A stretch of 49,652 nt of DNA, from contig JALRBQ010000098.1 in the NCBI GenBank assembly GCA_023257655.1, forward strand, positions 1 through 49,652. Direction: 5' to 3'. The position numbers and the translations under genes were made by a program. This DNA is from Pseudomonadales bacterium (lineage in GTDB: Bacteria; Pseudomonadota; Gammaproteobacteria; Pseudomonadales; Pseudohongiellaceae). The notes beneath the pieces are model-generated. The model worked only from the letters and a program-made list of their open reading frames with translations. It was not told the DNA's origin and did no database searches. Below are positions 15,978-25,583 of this stretch, in pieces (position 1 is the stretch's first letter; every line of letters begins with the position of its first letter).

Positions 15978-16793
15978 TCATTCTCCTTTCAGCGTGGGGT
16001 GAGCAGGAGCCCGGCGACAATGCCAGAGCAGATAACGGGCAAGGCTGCGGTAGGGCTCTTTTTCGCTCAGTTGCCGCTCCATGCGCAGCACCTCTGCAGG
16101 CGAACTCAGGGCCGGTTTGCTGGTATCCATCACCTGGTTCATGTAGTCATAAAAGGTGCGAATTCCGCGCCGGCTTACTGCCTCCAGCTGTTCAGCCTGC
16201 AACCACTGATCCACCTCATCCGGCACCAGCGGGTTGGTCGGTGTCAGGCTGCCGCTGTCTCCGCGGAAGTCCTGGCGGTCGATGCGGCGGAAATCGCCGC
16301 GCAGCAGATTCTTGAACACAATGGCATGACGGTTATAGAACAGCAGTGACAGCTCGCCGTCTGGCCGCAGTCGGTGTATCAGACTCTGCAGACCGGCACG
16401 GGGAGACTCCAACCATTCCAGCACGGCGTGAAACAGGATCAGGTCGAATTGACCGGCGACCTGTGTTGAGATTTCTTGCAGCGGGCAGCACACGAAGCGT
16501 ATGCGTTGCAGCGCATCTGGTGCGTCTTCGGCGATGCGCACACGCGCTCGCTCCAGCAGCTTCTCGGAGACATCGCAGGCGATGACCTCATGACCGCGGC
16601 TGGCGAGCAGACCGGCCATCTGGCCGAGCCCGCAGCCCGCATCGAGCACACGCAGGGGGCGCGACTCTCCGATGCGCGGGCAGTCGCTGAGCAGGCCTTC
16701 GGTGACCAGTTGCAGTCGCAATTGCCCACGCAGATTGCCGTACAGTTTGCGTTCGAACCGTTCCGCCAGATCATCGAAATTGCGATCGCTCAT
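15978..16793 (-). CDS. cmoM: tRNA 5-carboxymethoxyuridine methyltransferase CmoM
   Basis: A 271-residue SAM-dependent methyltransferase. In E. coli, CmoM methylates cmo5U34 to mcmo5U34 in certain tRNAs. The N-terminus MSDRNFDDLAERFERKLYG matches E. coli CmoM closely. Motif I is VLDAGCGLGQMAGLLASRGHEV, and IDL-type motif IV is DLILFHAVLEWLESPR, also as in CmoM. The C-terminal GIRTFYDYM and EPYRSLARYL segments match as well. I placed the start at 16793. A longer open frame reaching 17030 reads into the preceding gene in another frame and is not real. It lies 43 bp after the HxlR-type regulator and 2 bp before the MBL hydrolase. Confidence 0.93.
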   Translation of the reverse strand: MSDRNFDDLAERFERKLYGNLRGQLRLQLVTEGLLSDCPRIGESRPLRVLDAGCGLGQMAGLLASRGHEVIACDVSEKLLERARVRIAEDAPDALQRIRFVCCPLQEISTQVAGQFDLILFHAVLEWLESPRAGLQSLIHRLRPDGELSLLFYNRHAIVFKNLLRGDFRRIDRQDFRGDSGSLTPTNPLVPDEVDQWLQAEQLEAVSRRGIRTFYDYMNQVMDTSKPALSSPAEVLRMERQLSEKEPYRSLARYLLWHCRRAPAHPTLKGE

Positions 16794-16836
16794 CGCCCAG
16801 CCCTCATCACGTGCCACGCGCAGATCATGCTCTCGC

Positions 16837-17532
16837 TCAGTGACTGTGGAGGATCTGTGAGGCGGGCTGGATGCCGGCAAAGATCGAGGGGCGAATCCAG
16901 TTCTCGACGTCGCGAGTAAGCGCTTTCGGGCCCAACAAATTGAGCTTGCCCTCGGCAATCGCCTGTTTGTAGCTGATCTCGCCCATCCAGAGCTGACACA
17001 TGACCTTGACCGAGACATTGAAGTAGACATCGACTTCCTTGCCGGGGTCGACCACGCACACGTCGGTGGAATCTTCTGCGGCGACGATCCACCAGTTCGG
17101 ATAGTCCTTCACGTCGGTGAAATTAAAGCGCAGGACAGACTCCTTGCCAGGCAGCTTGTCCGCCTGAATGCTGCGCTCCAGATGGACCATGAGCAGTTCA
17201 AGATCGTAGTCGTCCTCGGTCATCTTGTGCCGGGCCCAGTGCATGCCCCAGATGCCAACCTGCTCGAGCACGGGGAACAGTTCCCGGCACATCTCAGTGG
17301 GAAAATACTCATAACCCTTCTGGCCGGGGATTTTCTTGCGCACCAACAGGCCTTCCTGCTCGAGCTGGACCAGGCGTTTGGTAAGGAGAGTAGGCGACAT
17401 ATTGCTCAACCCGCGTTGCAACTCATTGAAGCGGGTGGCACCCATCAAAACTTCCCGAATCAGCAACAAGGTCCAGCGTTCACCGAGGATTTCCATGGCT
17501 TTGGCGACAGGGCAGAACTGGTTATAGGCCAT
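16837..17532 (-). CDS. HxlR-family regulator with C-terminal SCP2-like domain
   Basis: A 231-residue transcription factor. Residues about 1-95 are an HxlR winged helix: FCPVAKAMEILGERWTLLL, then RFNELQRGLSNMSPTLLTKRL and a wing around GQKGYEYFPT. The Cys at residue 7 is at the position used for thiol sensing in some HxlR proteins. Residues about 110-220 form a second domain (YPNWWIVAAED, VDVYFNVSVKVMCQLWMGEIS) like SCP2 sterol/lipid-binding domains, which could sense a hydrophobic ligand. It is divergent from the flavin reductase-oxygenase pair, and the 162-bp gap holds a ladder of inverted half sites (17570-17619). It likely controls both directions. cmoM follows on the same strand. Confidence 0.88.
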   Translation of the reverse strand: MAYNQFCPVAKAMEILGERWTLLLIREVLMGATRFNELQRGLSNMSPTLLTKRLVQLEQEGLLVRKKIPGQKGYEYFPTEMCRELFPVLEQVGIWGMHWARHKMTEDDYDLELLMVHLERSIQADKLPGKESVLRFNFTDVKDYPNWWIVAAEDSTDVCVVDPGKEVDVYFNVSVKVMCQLWMGEISYKQAIAEGKLNLLGPKALTRDVENWIRPSIFAGIQPASQILHSH

Positions 17533-17569
17533 AACAGCGCTCCTGAACCGATCTCATCAATTGAGTCTG

Positions 17570-17619
17570 ACTACTGAGAGTGTAGTTGGTTACTACATAA
17601 ACTGTAGCGCGATACTACA
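17570..17619. promoter_or_regulatory. Operator ladder of alternating ACTAC/GTAGT half sites
   Basis: Five half sites lie in register: ACTAC at 17570, GTAGT at 17582, ACTAC at 17592, GTAGC at 17604 and ACTAC at 17614. Steps are 12, 10, 12 and 10 bp. Read as palindromes, TGTAGT-N5-ACTACA spans 17581-17597, and TGTAG-N7-CTACA spans 17603-17619, with start points 22 bp (two helical turns) apart. The position between the HxlR gene and the monooxygenase pair marks it as the likely binding site of that regulator. Confidence 0.7.
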
Positions 17620-17694
17620 TCTTCTAGAGTTAATTCAGAAGACCTGCCCGCGTAAGCTGCTCGCCAGTTCAATCAGTCTCAAGAGGAAATCACC

Positions 17695-18225
17695 ATGTGT
17701 CGCGTTCTCGAAGAATCCGCCACCAGTAAGGCCCTGCGGCAGACCTTTGGCAAATTTGCCACCGGGGTCGCCGTGGTCACCGCGCGAGATCATCAGCGGC
17801 GCCTGATCGGCATGACGATCAACAGCTTCTGTTCCATCTCGCTGAACCCGGCCCTGGTGTCCTGGTGTGTGAACCGTGCCGCGCTTAGTTACATGGATTT
17901 CGCCAACTGCACCGATTTCACCATCACGGTGCTGGCCGCCAATCAGCGCGAAATCGCCGATCGTTTCGCGCGTCGCGGAGGCAACAAGTTCGAGGGCATC
18001 ACCGATGACGGCGTCGGTTCTCCAGCGATCGCGGGCGGTTGCGCCGTGTTCTGCTGCGATAGCTACAACCGCATTCTGCTCGGCGATCACATGATGCTGA
18101 TTGGCAAGGTAAACCACTTCGAGCAATACAACAGGGAGCCGCTGATCTTTACCCAGGGCGAACTGGTGGAGTACGTCAGAACCAATGAATCATTTCGCCG
18201 CGCAAGCGGCCTCTGCGCAGGATAA
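17695..18225 (+). CDS. Flavin reductase (HpaC-like component)
   Basis: A 176-residue FMN-binding split-barrel protein of the flavin reductase family, which uses NAD(P)H to make reduced flavin for a partner oxygenase. Family features are FGKFATGVAVVTARD, then IGMTINSFCSISLNPALVSW, and the later LLGDHMMLIGKVNHFE. The ATG at 17695 has AAGAGGA 8 bases upstream. It is 18 bp ahead of the acyl-CoA-dehydrogenase-fold oxygenase, and the two form a two-component flavin monooxygenase. The divergent HxlR-SCP2 regulator gene and operator ladder suggest induction by the substrate or a hydrophobic precursor. Confidence 0.9.
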   Translation: MCRVLEESATSKALRQTFGKFATGVAVVTARDHQRRLIGMTINSFCSISLNPALVSWCVNRAALSYMDFANCTDFTITVLAANQREIADRFARRGGNKFEGITDDGVGSPAIAGGCAVFCCDSYNRILLGDHMMLIGKVNHFEQYNREPLIFTQGELVEYVRTNESFRRASGLCAG

Positions 18226-18243
18226 TTACACTGGGAGTTTGTT

Positions 18244-19437
18244 ATGAATACGCAAGTGAAGATTGCCGTAGATAAAATGGCGACACAGAAAGAGGCGAAT
18301 GCGATGTCTCAAGGCAATACCGGGAAACTGGACGCGATACTCGCCATCATCGGCAAACAAATTGCCGACAATGGCAAACAGGCCGATGCGACAGATACCT
18401 TCTCCGCAGAAAACTACGAATTATTGCGTGAGTTCAATTTGTTTTCTGCGCTGGTACCGGTGGAGTTCGGTGGACAGGGCTTCGGGTATGCCGACATCTG
18501 TGACTTTTTACGCAAGCTCGCGAGCTATCACCCATCGACTGCCTTGTCCTATTCGATGCACTCGCACATCGTTGCCGCCAATCGTTTCAATCACCAGCAT
18601 GGCAAACCCGGTCAGGCATTGCTGGAAAAGGTCGGTGCCAAGGAGCTGGCGCTGATCAGCACGGGTGCCGGCGACTGGCTCGCTTCCAATGGTGAGATGA
18701 CCAAGGTCGAAGGTGGCTACCGGTTCACTGCTGTCAAACATTTTGCCAGTGGCTCTCCGGCAGGTAATGTTCTGGTGACATCTGGCGCCTATGAAGATCC
18801 CAAGGAAGGTTGGCAGGTATTGCACTTCCCGGTGCCGATGACGGCGGAAGGTGTGACTGTGCTCGATAACTGGGCACCGATGGGGATGCGCGGCACTGGC
18901 TCCAACAGCGTCAAGCTCGAAAATGTGTTCGTGCCCGATGAGGCCATCGGTGCTAAGCGAGCCCGCGGAGATTTCCACGCCATGTGGTGTGTCGTGTTGC
19001 CGATGGCGCTGCCGCTGATCATGTCGGTTTATCGTGGCATTGCCGAGTGTGCGGCCGAGAAGGCGCGCGCCCGTTGCCTGAACAGTATCGATCCGGTGAC
19101 TCCGTATCTGCTCGGTGAAATGGAGAATGCCCTGACGACTGCACAGCTCGCTGTCGACAGCATGATGGACCTGGTCAAGGATCTGGAATTCACCGCCGAT
19201 GTCGCCACGGTGAATGAGATCGTCAAGCGCAAGACCATCGCGGCGGCGGCGTGCAAACTCACCGCCGAGAAAGCGGTCGAGGTGTGCGGGGGTCCCGGCT
19301 TCCTGCGACCGTTCGGTATCGAATCCTTGTTGCGTGACGTGATGGCCTCCCATTTCCATCCGCTGCAAGAGAAGCGCCAGTTGCTGTTCACTGGCAGCCT
19401 GGCGATGGGTCAGCAGCCGCCCAGCCAGGCTTTCTGA
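18244..19437 (+). CDS. Acyl-CoA-dehydrogenase-fold flavin monooxygenase
   Basis: A 397-residue protein of the acyl-CoA dehydrogenase superfamily, most likely the oxygenase of a two-component group D flavin monooxygenase (HsaA/DszC type), given the flavin reductase gene 18 bp upstream. N-terminal helical region to about residue 130 (ALVPVEFGGQGFGYADICDFLRK), central beta domain with HFASGSPAGN and MGMRGTGSNSVKLENVFVP, C-terminal helical bundle with CGGPGFLRPFGIESLLRD and SHFHPLQEKRQ. The usual dehydrogenase catalytic-Glu motif is not obvious. A true dehydrogenase cannot be excluded. GGGAG precedes the ATG at 18244. An alternative ATG at 18304 would remove a polar N-terminal extension. Substrate unknown. 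Confidence 0.86.
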   Translation: MNTQVKIAVDKMATQKEANAMSQGNTGKLDAILAIIGKQIADNGKQADATDTFSAENYELLREFNLFSALVPVEFGGQGFGYADICDFLRKLASYHPSTALSYSMHSHIVAANRFNHQHGKPGQALLEKVGAKELALISTGAGDWLASNGEMTKVEGGYRFTAVKHFASGSPAGNVLVTSGAYEDPKEGWQVLHFPVPMTAEGVTVLDNWAPMGMRGTGSNSVKLENVFVPDEAIGAKRARGDFHAMWCVVLPMALPLIMSVYRGIAECAAEKARARCLNSIDPVTPYLLGEMENALTTAQLAVDSMMDLVKDLEFTADVATVNEIVKRKTIAAAACKLTAEKAVEVCGGPGFLRPFGIESLLRDVMASHFHPLQEKRQLLFTGSLAMGQQPPSQAF

Positions 19438-19473
19438 TCGAGTCGCGGCTCGACTTGCATTTCGGGCAATAAA

Positions 19474-19505
19474 AAACGGCGACACCTTTTCAGGTGTCGC
19501 CGTTT
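19474..19505 (+). terminator. Strong intrinsic terminator after the monooxygenase
   Basis: A perfect 14-bp stem (AAACGGCGACACCT at 19474-19487 with its complement at 19492-19505) closes a TTTC loop and is followed by CTCTTTCT. It lies 36 bp after the stop at 19437 and closes the reductase-oxygenase operon. Confidence 0.9.
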
Positions 19506-19565
19506 CTCTTTCTGAGAAAGACGCGGGTTCGCCGTTGACGGCTAACCCGCGGTACTCTGACTAAG

Positions 19566-19623
19566 AGCCAGGATCAATAGCCAGGATCAAGAGCCTGGAT
19601 CACAAGCCTGGATCAGAAGCCTG
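19566..19623. repeat. 13-bp tandem repeat overlapping a stop codon
   Basis: Consensus AGCCAGGATCAAT/AGCCTGGATCACA, with full copies starting at 19566, 19579, 19592 and 19605 and a partial copy at 19618. The first two copies have CCAGG and the next two CCTGG. The last copies overlap the stop codon (19613-19615) and final codons of the minus-strand gene at 19613-19987, so the array lies in its 3' untranslated region. Confidence 0.88.
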
Positions 19624-19987
19624 CAAGTACGGCTTTGGCGTCAGCACTCGCCATGTGATTGAACTCCAGTACGACTTTGGCCAGCGCCTTGGTTTCGGCA
19701 GGAGCCTGCGGATAGTCGATGATCTGCTGCATGGCGGCTTTGCCTTCCGCCGTTGGTGCGTGCTGAATATCGTGTACCGCAGAAGCGATCAATTGGTTGC
19801 CGCGACCTGAGCTCTCGTCGCTGGAGATCGCCATCAGTTCGGCTTTCTGGGCGTCAGATGGGAAGTGGTTCATGCCTGCCAGAATGCCGGCAATGGTTTT
19901 CTGGGCGCTGGCAGCGTCGGCCAATGCGAATTGTGAAAAGACGCTGGCGACTGCCACGACCAGTAATTTAGTTGTCAGTGATTTCAT
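19613..19987 (-). CDS. Small secreted alpha-helical protein
   Basis: A 124-residue protein with a Sec signal peptide (cleavage near residue 24, ALADA) and a mature part that looks entirely helical and rich in Ala, Met and Gln (AQKTIAGILAGMNHFPSD, ALAKVVLEFNHMASADAK). There are no cysteines or known motifs that I can see. GAGGAGG stands 6 bases ahead of the ATG at 19987, an excellent ribosome site that suggests high expression. The gene stands alone, divergent from the TerC gene. I do not recognise the family. A small periplasmic chaperone-like or stress protein is one possibility but unsupported. Confidence 0.75.
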   Translation of the reverse strand: MKSLTTKLLVVAVASVFSQFALADAASAQKTIAGILAGMNHFPSDAQKAELMAISSDESSGRGNQLIASAVHDIQHAPTAEGKAAMQQIIDYPQAPAETKALAKVVLEFNHMASADAKAVLAGF

Positions 19988-20305
19988 GTTGTCCTCCTCA
20001 GGAGCAAACTCGAACAGTGGGGTAAAACGGCGCCATTCTACGCCTTGTATCAGGCGCTAAAAGGCTCGCGGCAACTATTTATTTTTGGCGAGACCCCTTT
20101 ATTTCCTTAATAAAAGTGGTTCCAAAAATGTAAAGTTGTGTCGCTGACACAGGCACGCTTTTGTGCCGTGCCAACGTAAGCGAACCGCCAGTCTACACTG
20201 AATTCAACCAAGCTCGACACTTTTTGACGGCAATCGCGATATTGCAATTCGCAAACTGACAGCGTAGCTTGGCGCGGTTTCTTTGGTGGTATCCGGAGTA
20301 GAGCA
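19988..20305. other. Divergent intergenic region of 318 bp
   Basis: No gene found. The middle (20072-20130) is AT-rich for this genome and probably holds promoters for one or both flanking genes. Small hairpins are visible at 20041-20056 (CGCCT/AGGCG) and near 20151 (GGCAC-N6-GTGCC). I could not match the yybP-ykoY manganese riboswitch that precedes alx in some relatives. Confidence 0.5.
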
Positions 20306-21511
20306 GTGATCCTGTCGTTTACAACACTCGTGTGGCTTGGCTTCATCCTGCTGATCGTAGGCGTCGTCTCGCTCGACCTGGGTGTCTTTCATCGCAAGGC
20401 GCACGTCGTCACGCTACCCGAGGCGCTCGGTTGGTCCAGCGCCTGGATCGTGTTGGCGCTGCTGTTCAATGTGGGCATCTATTACCTGTACGAACTCAAT
20501 CCTGTGGGCTGGGATATGGACACCGAACAGCTCACGGGAAGTGAAGCTGCGCTGCAATTCTTCACGGGATATATCGTCGAGAAATCGCTTTCGATCGACA
20601 ACATTTTTGTCATCGCGATGATCTTCACCCACTTTGCGGTACCGTTGCGGGAGCAGCACCGCGTTCTGTTCTGGGGCATCTTCGCCGCAGTAGTCCTGAG
20701 AGCAGTAATGATTTTTGCCGGCATCTCTGTGATTCATCGCTTTGACTGGATCGCCTATGTGCTGGGCGCAGTATTGTTGTTCTCTGCAGCCAGTATGTTG
20801 GTCATCCGTCACGATACCTTGGCGCCAAAAGACCATTTCGTGCTGCGCCTGGTGCGACGTGTCTACCCGGTAACGGCAGATTTTCACGGTAGCCGATTCT
20901 TTGTGACGGTGAATGGAGTGCGAACGGCGACGCCGTTATTTTTGGCATTGGTGCTGGTTGAGACGAGCGATGTTACCTTTGCGATCGATTCCATCCCGGC
21001 TATCTTCGCCATTACCCGCGACCCGTTCATTGTCTTCACCTCAAATACGTTTGCGATACTGGGTTTGCGTTCGCTGTATTTCGTGCTGGCAGGCTTGATG
21101 GAGCGTTTCCGCTATCTGAAATCCAGTCTGGTTTTTCTGCTCGCCTTCATCGGCGTGAAAATGATTCTGACGCATCATTATGCGATTCCCAATGAGGTAT
21201 CGCTCGCCGTAATCGGAGGGATCCTGCTTGTTGGAATACTCGCTTCGATTCTGGCAAACGAGGACAGCGCGGCATTGCGATCTCCGTTATCAGGTGATCG
21301 AGAGCAATTGACGCGAGTTTCAGGCGGACAGGCGCTGCGTGCCGTAGTGTTGTTGTTGAGTTCTTCGACCCTGGCGATCGGCACCATCGTGATGTTGCTG
21401 CCGTTGACCTGGCGTGCCGGTGTGCCTATCGCGAGTGTGGTGCTCGCGCTTGAGTTCCTGTGGGCCAGAAACTGGCTGAGGGCTTCGCGCGCGCGTTTTG
21501 ATAACTGCTGA
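20306..21511 (+). CDS. TerC/Alx-family integral membrane protein
   Basis: A 401-residue multi-pass inner-membrane protein of the TerC family (Alx branch), whose members are linked to manganese export and to metallation of exported enzymes. Diagnostic segments are EKSLSIDNIFVIAMIF (residues about 92-107) and the second acidic motif ETSDVTFAIDSIPAIFAITRD, where the Asp residues probably bind metal. About nine helices are visible, including a C-terminal pair after residue 335 beyond the usual TerC core. The start is GTG at 20306 with CCGGAG 8 bases upstream. It converges with the DUF305-LVIVD gene across a bidirectional hairpin. Confidence 0.9.
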   Translation: MILSFTTLVWLGFILLIVGVVSLDLGVFHRKAHVVTLPEALGWSSAWIVLALLFNVGIYYLYELNPVGWDMDTEQLTGSEAALQFFTGYIVEKSLSIDNIFVIAMIFTHFAVPLREQHRVLFWGIFAAVVLRAVMIFAGISVIHRFDWIAYVLGAVLLFSAASMLVIRHDTLAPKDHFVLRLVRRVYPVTADFHGSRFFVTVNGVRTATPLFLALVLVETSDVTFAIDSIPAIFAITRDPFIVFTSNTFAILGLRSLYFVLAGLMERFRYLKSSLVFLLAFIGVKMILTHHYAIPNEVSLAVIGGILLVGILASILANEDSAALRSPLSGDREQLTRVSGGQALRAVVLLLSSSTLAIGTIVMLLPLTWRAGVPIASVVLALEFLWARNWLRASRARFDNC

Positions 21512-21549
21512 TGACCGGCATAGCAGTATGCCGTGGAATGAGTAGAGCT

Positions 21550-21579
21550 CAGGGTCAATCCGGTTTCGGATTGACCCTG
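21550..21579. terminator. Bidirectional hairpin between converging genes
   Basis: A perfect 13-bp stem, CAGGGTCAATCCG at 21550-21562 with its complement at 21567-21579 around GTTT, lies 38 bp after the TerC stop and 10 bp after the LVIVD-protein stop on the other strand. There is no long T tract on either side. Confidence 0.65.
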
Positions 21580-21589
21580 ATGTCGCTGG

Positions 21590-22351
<762 letters not shown>

Positions 22352-24231
22352 GTGAACAGAACCTTGGTGCCATCATTGTTAAATGTCGCGGAGTGCCAGT
22401 AGGCGAAGCCCGTGTCGATGACTTCATCGAGCCGCACCGGATTCACCGGGTCGGAAATATCCAGCAGAATGCCGTTGCCCGAACAGGCGCCAGCCGCCAG
22501 ACCAATCTCCGGATAGGCCGTGATGTCATGGCACTGATTCGTTTCGCTCGTGCGCTGGGTGCCTTCACCGTGGTCCCCGCCTTCCCACAGACCGGCCAGA
22601 ACGCCTGACTCCGGATCGGAGAAGATGAACGGACGGTTCACAATGCGGGAGTCTTCCGGATGATCGACCGGAATCTGGATCACATCGATACGGAACAGGG
22701 CGGATTCAGGATTCTCATAGGGTGACTCGTCGGAACAGCCTTCCAGTTCCTCGCCGGGGCGCACGGAGCTGGTGCCGGAACCGTACACGTAGATATTGCC
22801 TTCAGCATCGGGACCACTGACCACGGTGTGGGTATGCGAACCGCGACAGGTTTGCACGGCTCCGACCTGCACGGGCAAGGTGAAGTCGCTGACATCGAAG
22901 ATGCGAATGCCGCGGAAGCGCTCGGTGCTGGTGGGCTCCGCCACACCTTGCAGACCGCAATCGAGTCGGCCCCGAGTCTGTTCGACTGACAGAATGAGCA
23001 GGTCTCCGATCACGGAGACGTCACCCTGACCACCGGGGCACACGATGGAGCTGAGCAGCTCCGGTGCGCGGGGGTTGGCGATGTTGTAGGCGTTGAAGCC
23101 GTGGTAGTTACCGGCGATCAGCACGTCGCCGGCAAAGGTCATGTCGGTGTTGGCGAAATTCAGCAGGCTCGGCCGTGGCTCGGATTCCTCATCCTCGCTA
23201 TCATCGGCAACGGGGGTTTCCACGGCATTGCTGACCTGCGCGGTAGTAGACACATCTTGCTGGCCGTCGGGTGCCGGTGAGGCATTCGGATCCGGTGTCA
23301 GTGTCGGTTCTGGTGCCGGTTCGCGGCTCATGGGCAAGCCCGAAGGATTGGCCGGATCGAAGAAGCCGTCAGGTTTCGGCAGCGCCATGACGAGTTCCAT
23401 ATTGAGTGAGGCCTGACCCGCATCAGCGAAGCCTGGTCGCAGGTTGACGCGGGGGTCGGGCGAGAAGCCGGCCAGCATGGCATCCATGCGTTCGATCTCG
23501 CTGGTCTGGTCAGCTGTGACGTCGGAGGTGAAGGCGAACAACACCGAGTCCTGCGCCGTGCCAGGCTGTTCCAGCAGATGTTCCACCATCTCCACCGCAC
23601 CCTTGTGATGCTTGATCATGTATTCGAGAAACAGATCATCGAACTCGGCACCATCGGCGGCTTCCAGTTTCGCGAACTCTTCCGGTGTAATCATGCCCGG
23701 CATCAATTTCGCATCGTGGGCGTGATGGGCATCCATGGACGGGACGGTCTGGTTCCGCTCGCTCAGCCACTCCGTCATCATGGACATCTCGTCTTCCTGG
23801 GACAGAGTGATGCGTTGAGCCAGCAGTCGCACGGCTTCACGATTGCTGCGCGACTCGACGAGTGCGGTCATCTCGGTCGCCTGGGCGTGGTGCGAGATCA
23901 TGCCCTGCATGAATTTGACGTCGGCCTCAGTGAAATGAATCGACGCCAGGTCGGAGGCTTCCTCGACCGTGATTTGTCGACTCGGTTGGCCTGGCGCGCC
24001 GGGCTGGATGATCGGTGCCTGCGCCTGGGCTGTCAGGGCGAAACCGGTGAGCAGCGTGGTCAAGACGGCCGCTGTTGAAAAACGATGGAGCAGGATTGCA
24101 GAGCGAATCATCAGGCTCTCTCCTTTGAAATGCATCAAGTTATAACATTGGTTATTGGTGCAGCGGGAATCGGCGCGGCCGCAATCCAGTCCCTGGTTTG
24201 CGGGATAACCGAAATCTTCTGCGAACTTTTG

Positions 24232-25278
24232 CTAGCGGCCGCTCTCTTGCTCCGCCAGCGCCTCTTCCACCCGAGCACCACGCAGGATGTTGACCATCCC
24301 GTAGTTACCTTCGTGGCAGGCATATTCATAAATCTGGCCTGCTACCTTGGTCATGGGCACGATCGCCGTGAACCGGTCTGTGTAGGTTGAGGGGTCTTCG
24401 ATGGTGAATTCGTAATTGACGGTGTCGCGGGCGACGCGGGTAAATTTCTCGGTGAGCACTTTGTCGTAGGACGTCCCGGACGAGCCGAAACTGGCGGTCA
24501 GTCCATTGAAGTTACGGGTCTGCACGACCAGGGTTTCGCCATCCCAGTAGCCGCGGGAGTCGCCGGCCCATAGCCGCACGTCATCGGCGAGACTGGGCAA
24601 GGCCTCGGCTGAGGCATAGAGCGGGACGATGCGCGCATCGTGGATCATTTCGGTCAGGATGACGACCGTATCCCGGCTCTGGAACAATTGGACATTGTTG
24701 TTGTACAGGCTGGGCACGAAGGGCGGGCCCGCGTTGAAACCGACGATGCAGCGTTCGGACAGGCCGCGATCCTCGGGGCCGTCAGTACCGATGCCGCCGG
24801 CGGAGATGCGCACCGGGCGCGATTCGCCCGTATCGCCACCACCATAGACACCCTGGCTGCGAATAGCCCCTTCCACGAAACCAGGCAGGCGGCCATTGGG
24901 AGGATACACAATATGGGAGGTGCGCACGGTGCCACCAATACCTGCGTTCTCGATCCAGAAATCGTTATAGGACTCGTCGACACCACCAATCGGCAGTGCC
25001 GAATCGGAGGCAGCATCGCGAGCCGCCTGGCGGGCGATGATTTCCTCTATCTCCTGGGAAGTCAGGAATTGGCGATCGCCAAACTGGCTGGGGCGCTCCA
25101 TCGGCACGTCAGAGGAGAAATTCCAGACGCCCTGCAGGTCCGGTTGACCCCACTCTGTGCGCGGTGCCACATAATCCTCTGCCGACTGACCGAGAACGGG
25201 CAGTGACAGTCCCAGCGAAACGAACGCCGCTGCGAGCAGGGAACCACGAGTAAAGCTGTCTGGATGGCGTCTAGACAT
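24232..25278 (-). CDS. Secreted DLQGVW/YEYACHEGNYG family protein, copy B
   Basis: A 348-residue secreted protein, second of three paralogs here and closest to copy C (45753-46787). The signal peptide ends at about residue 30 (LPVLGQ). Landmarks in order: APRTEWGQPDLQGVWNFSS, a QFLTSQEIEE helix, YNDFWIENAGIGGTVRTS, DRGLSERCIVGFNAGPPF, GDSRGYWDGETLVVQTRNFNG, YTDRFTAIVPMTKVAGQ and IYEYACHEGNYGMVNILRG. GGAG sits 7 bases ahead of the ATG at 25278. It is divergent from a PQQ dehydrogenase across 305 bp that contains several palindromes. No catalytic motif known to me is present. Confidence 0.82.
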   Translation of the reverse strand: MSRRHPDSFTRGSLLAAAFVSLGLSLPVLGQSAEDYVAPRTEWGQPDLQGVWNFSSDVPMERPSQFGDRQFLTSQEIEEIIARQAARDAASDSALPIGGVDESYNDFWIENAGIGGTVRTSHIVYPPNGRLPGFVEGAIRSQGVYGGGDTGESRPVRISAGGIGTDGPEDRGLSERCIVGFNAGPPFVPSLYNNNVQLFQSRDTVVILTEMIHDARIVPLYASAEALPSLADDVRLWAGDSRGYWDGETLVVQTRNFNGLTASFGSSGTSYDKVLTEKFTRVARDTVNYEFTIEDPSTYTDRFTAIVPMTKVAGQIYEYACHEGNYGMVNILRGARVEEALAEQESGR

Positions 25279-25583
25279 TGAATTTCTCCGCACCGGAATG
25301 ACCACAGGACAAGGTGTCAAACTTAGCGTATTCGGGGGTTTAACACAATTTCGCGTTGCGCAATCGTGTTCTCAGGATGCGGCGCGTAAATAGCCTGCGC
25401 CGAATGGATGCACCTTCGGGACAGAGAGGCGGGCAGACGCTCTGTACAGAATGGTGGTATGGCCTCTCCGGTCGATGGACTTCGGACAGCAGAGCTTTTA
25501 CTCTGGAGCCTTTCCGGTATTCATACCGGGGACTGCCGACATGCCAGCACGGCCACCAATAACAAGAACAGGAGAGCAGGGCA
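25279..25583. promoter_or_regulatory. Divergent 305-bp control region with palindromes
   Basis: No gene found. Between copy B and the PQQ dehydrogenase lie three palindromes: TTGCGCAA (25356-25363), TCTGTACAGA (25442-25451) and CCGGTAT-TC-ATACCGG (25514-25529), plus CAGAG-N6-CTCTG near 25490. The 16-bp CCGGTAT element is 54 bp before the dehydrogenase start and is a possible operator. Confidence 0.4.

Noticed and set aside
19988..20305. Possible yybP-ykoY manganese riboswitch before the TerC gene
   Set aside because: Alx-type genes can have it, but I could not find its conserved core here.
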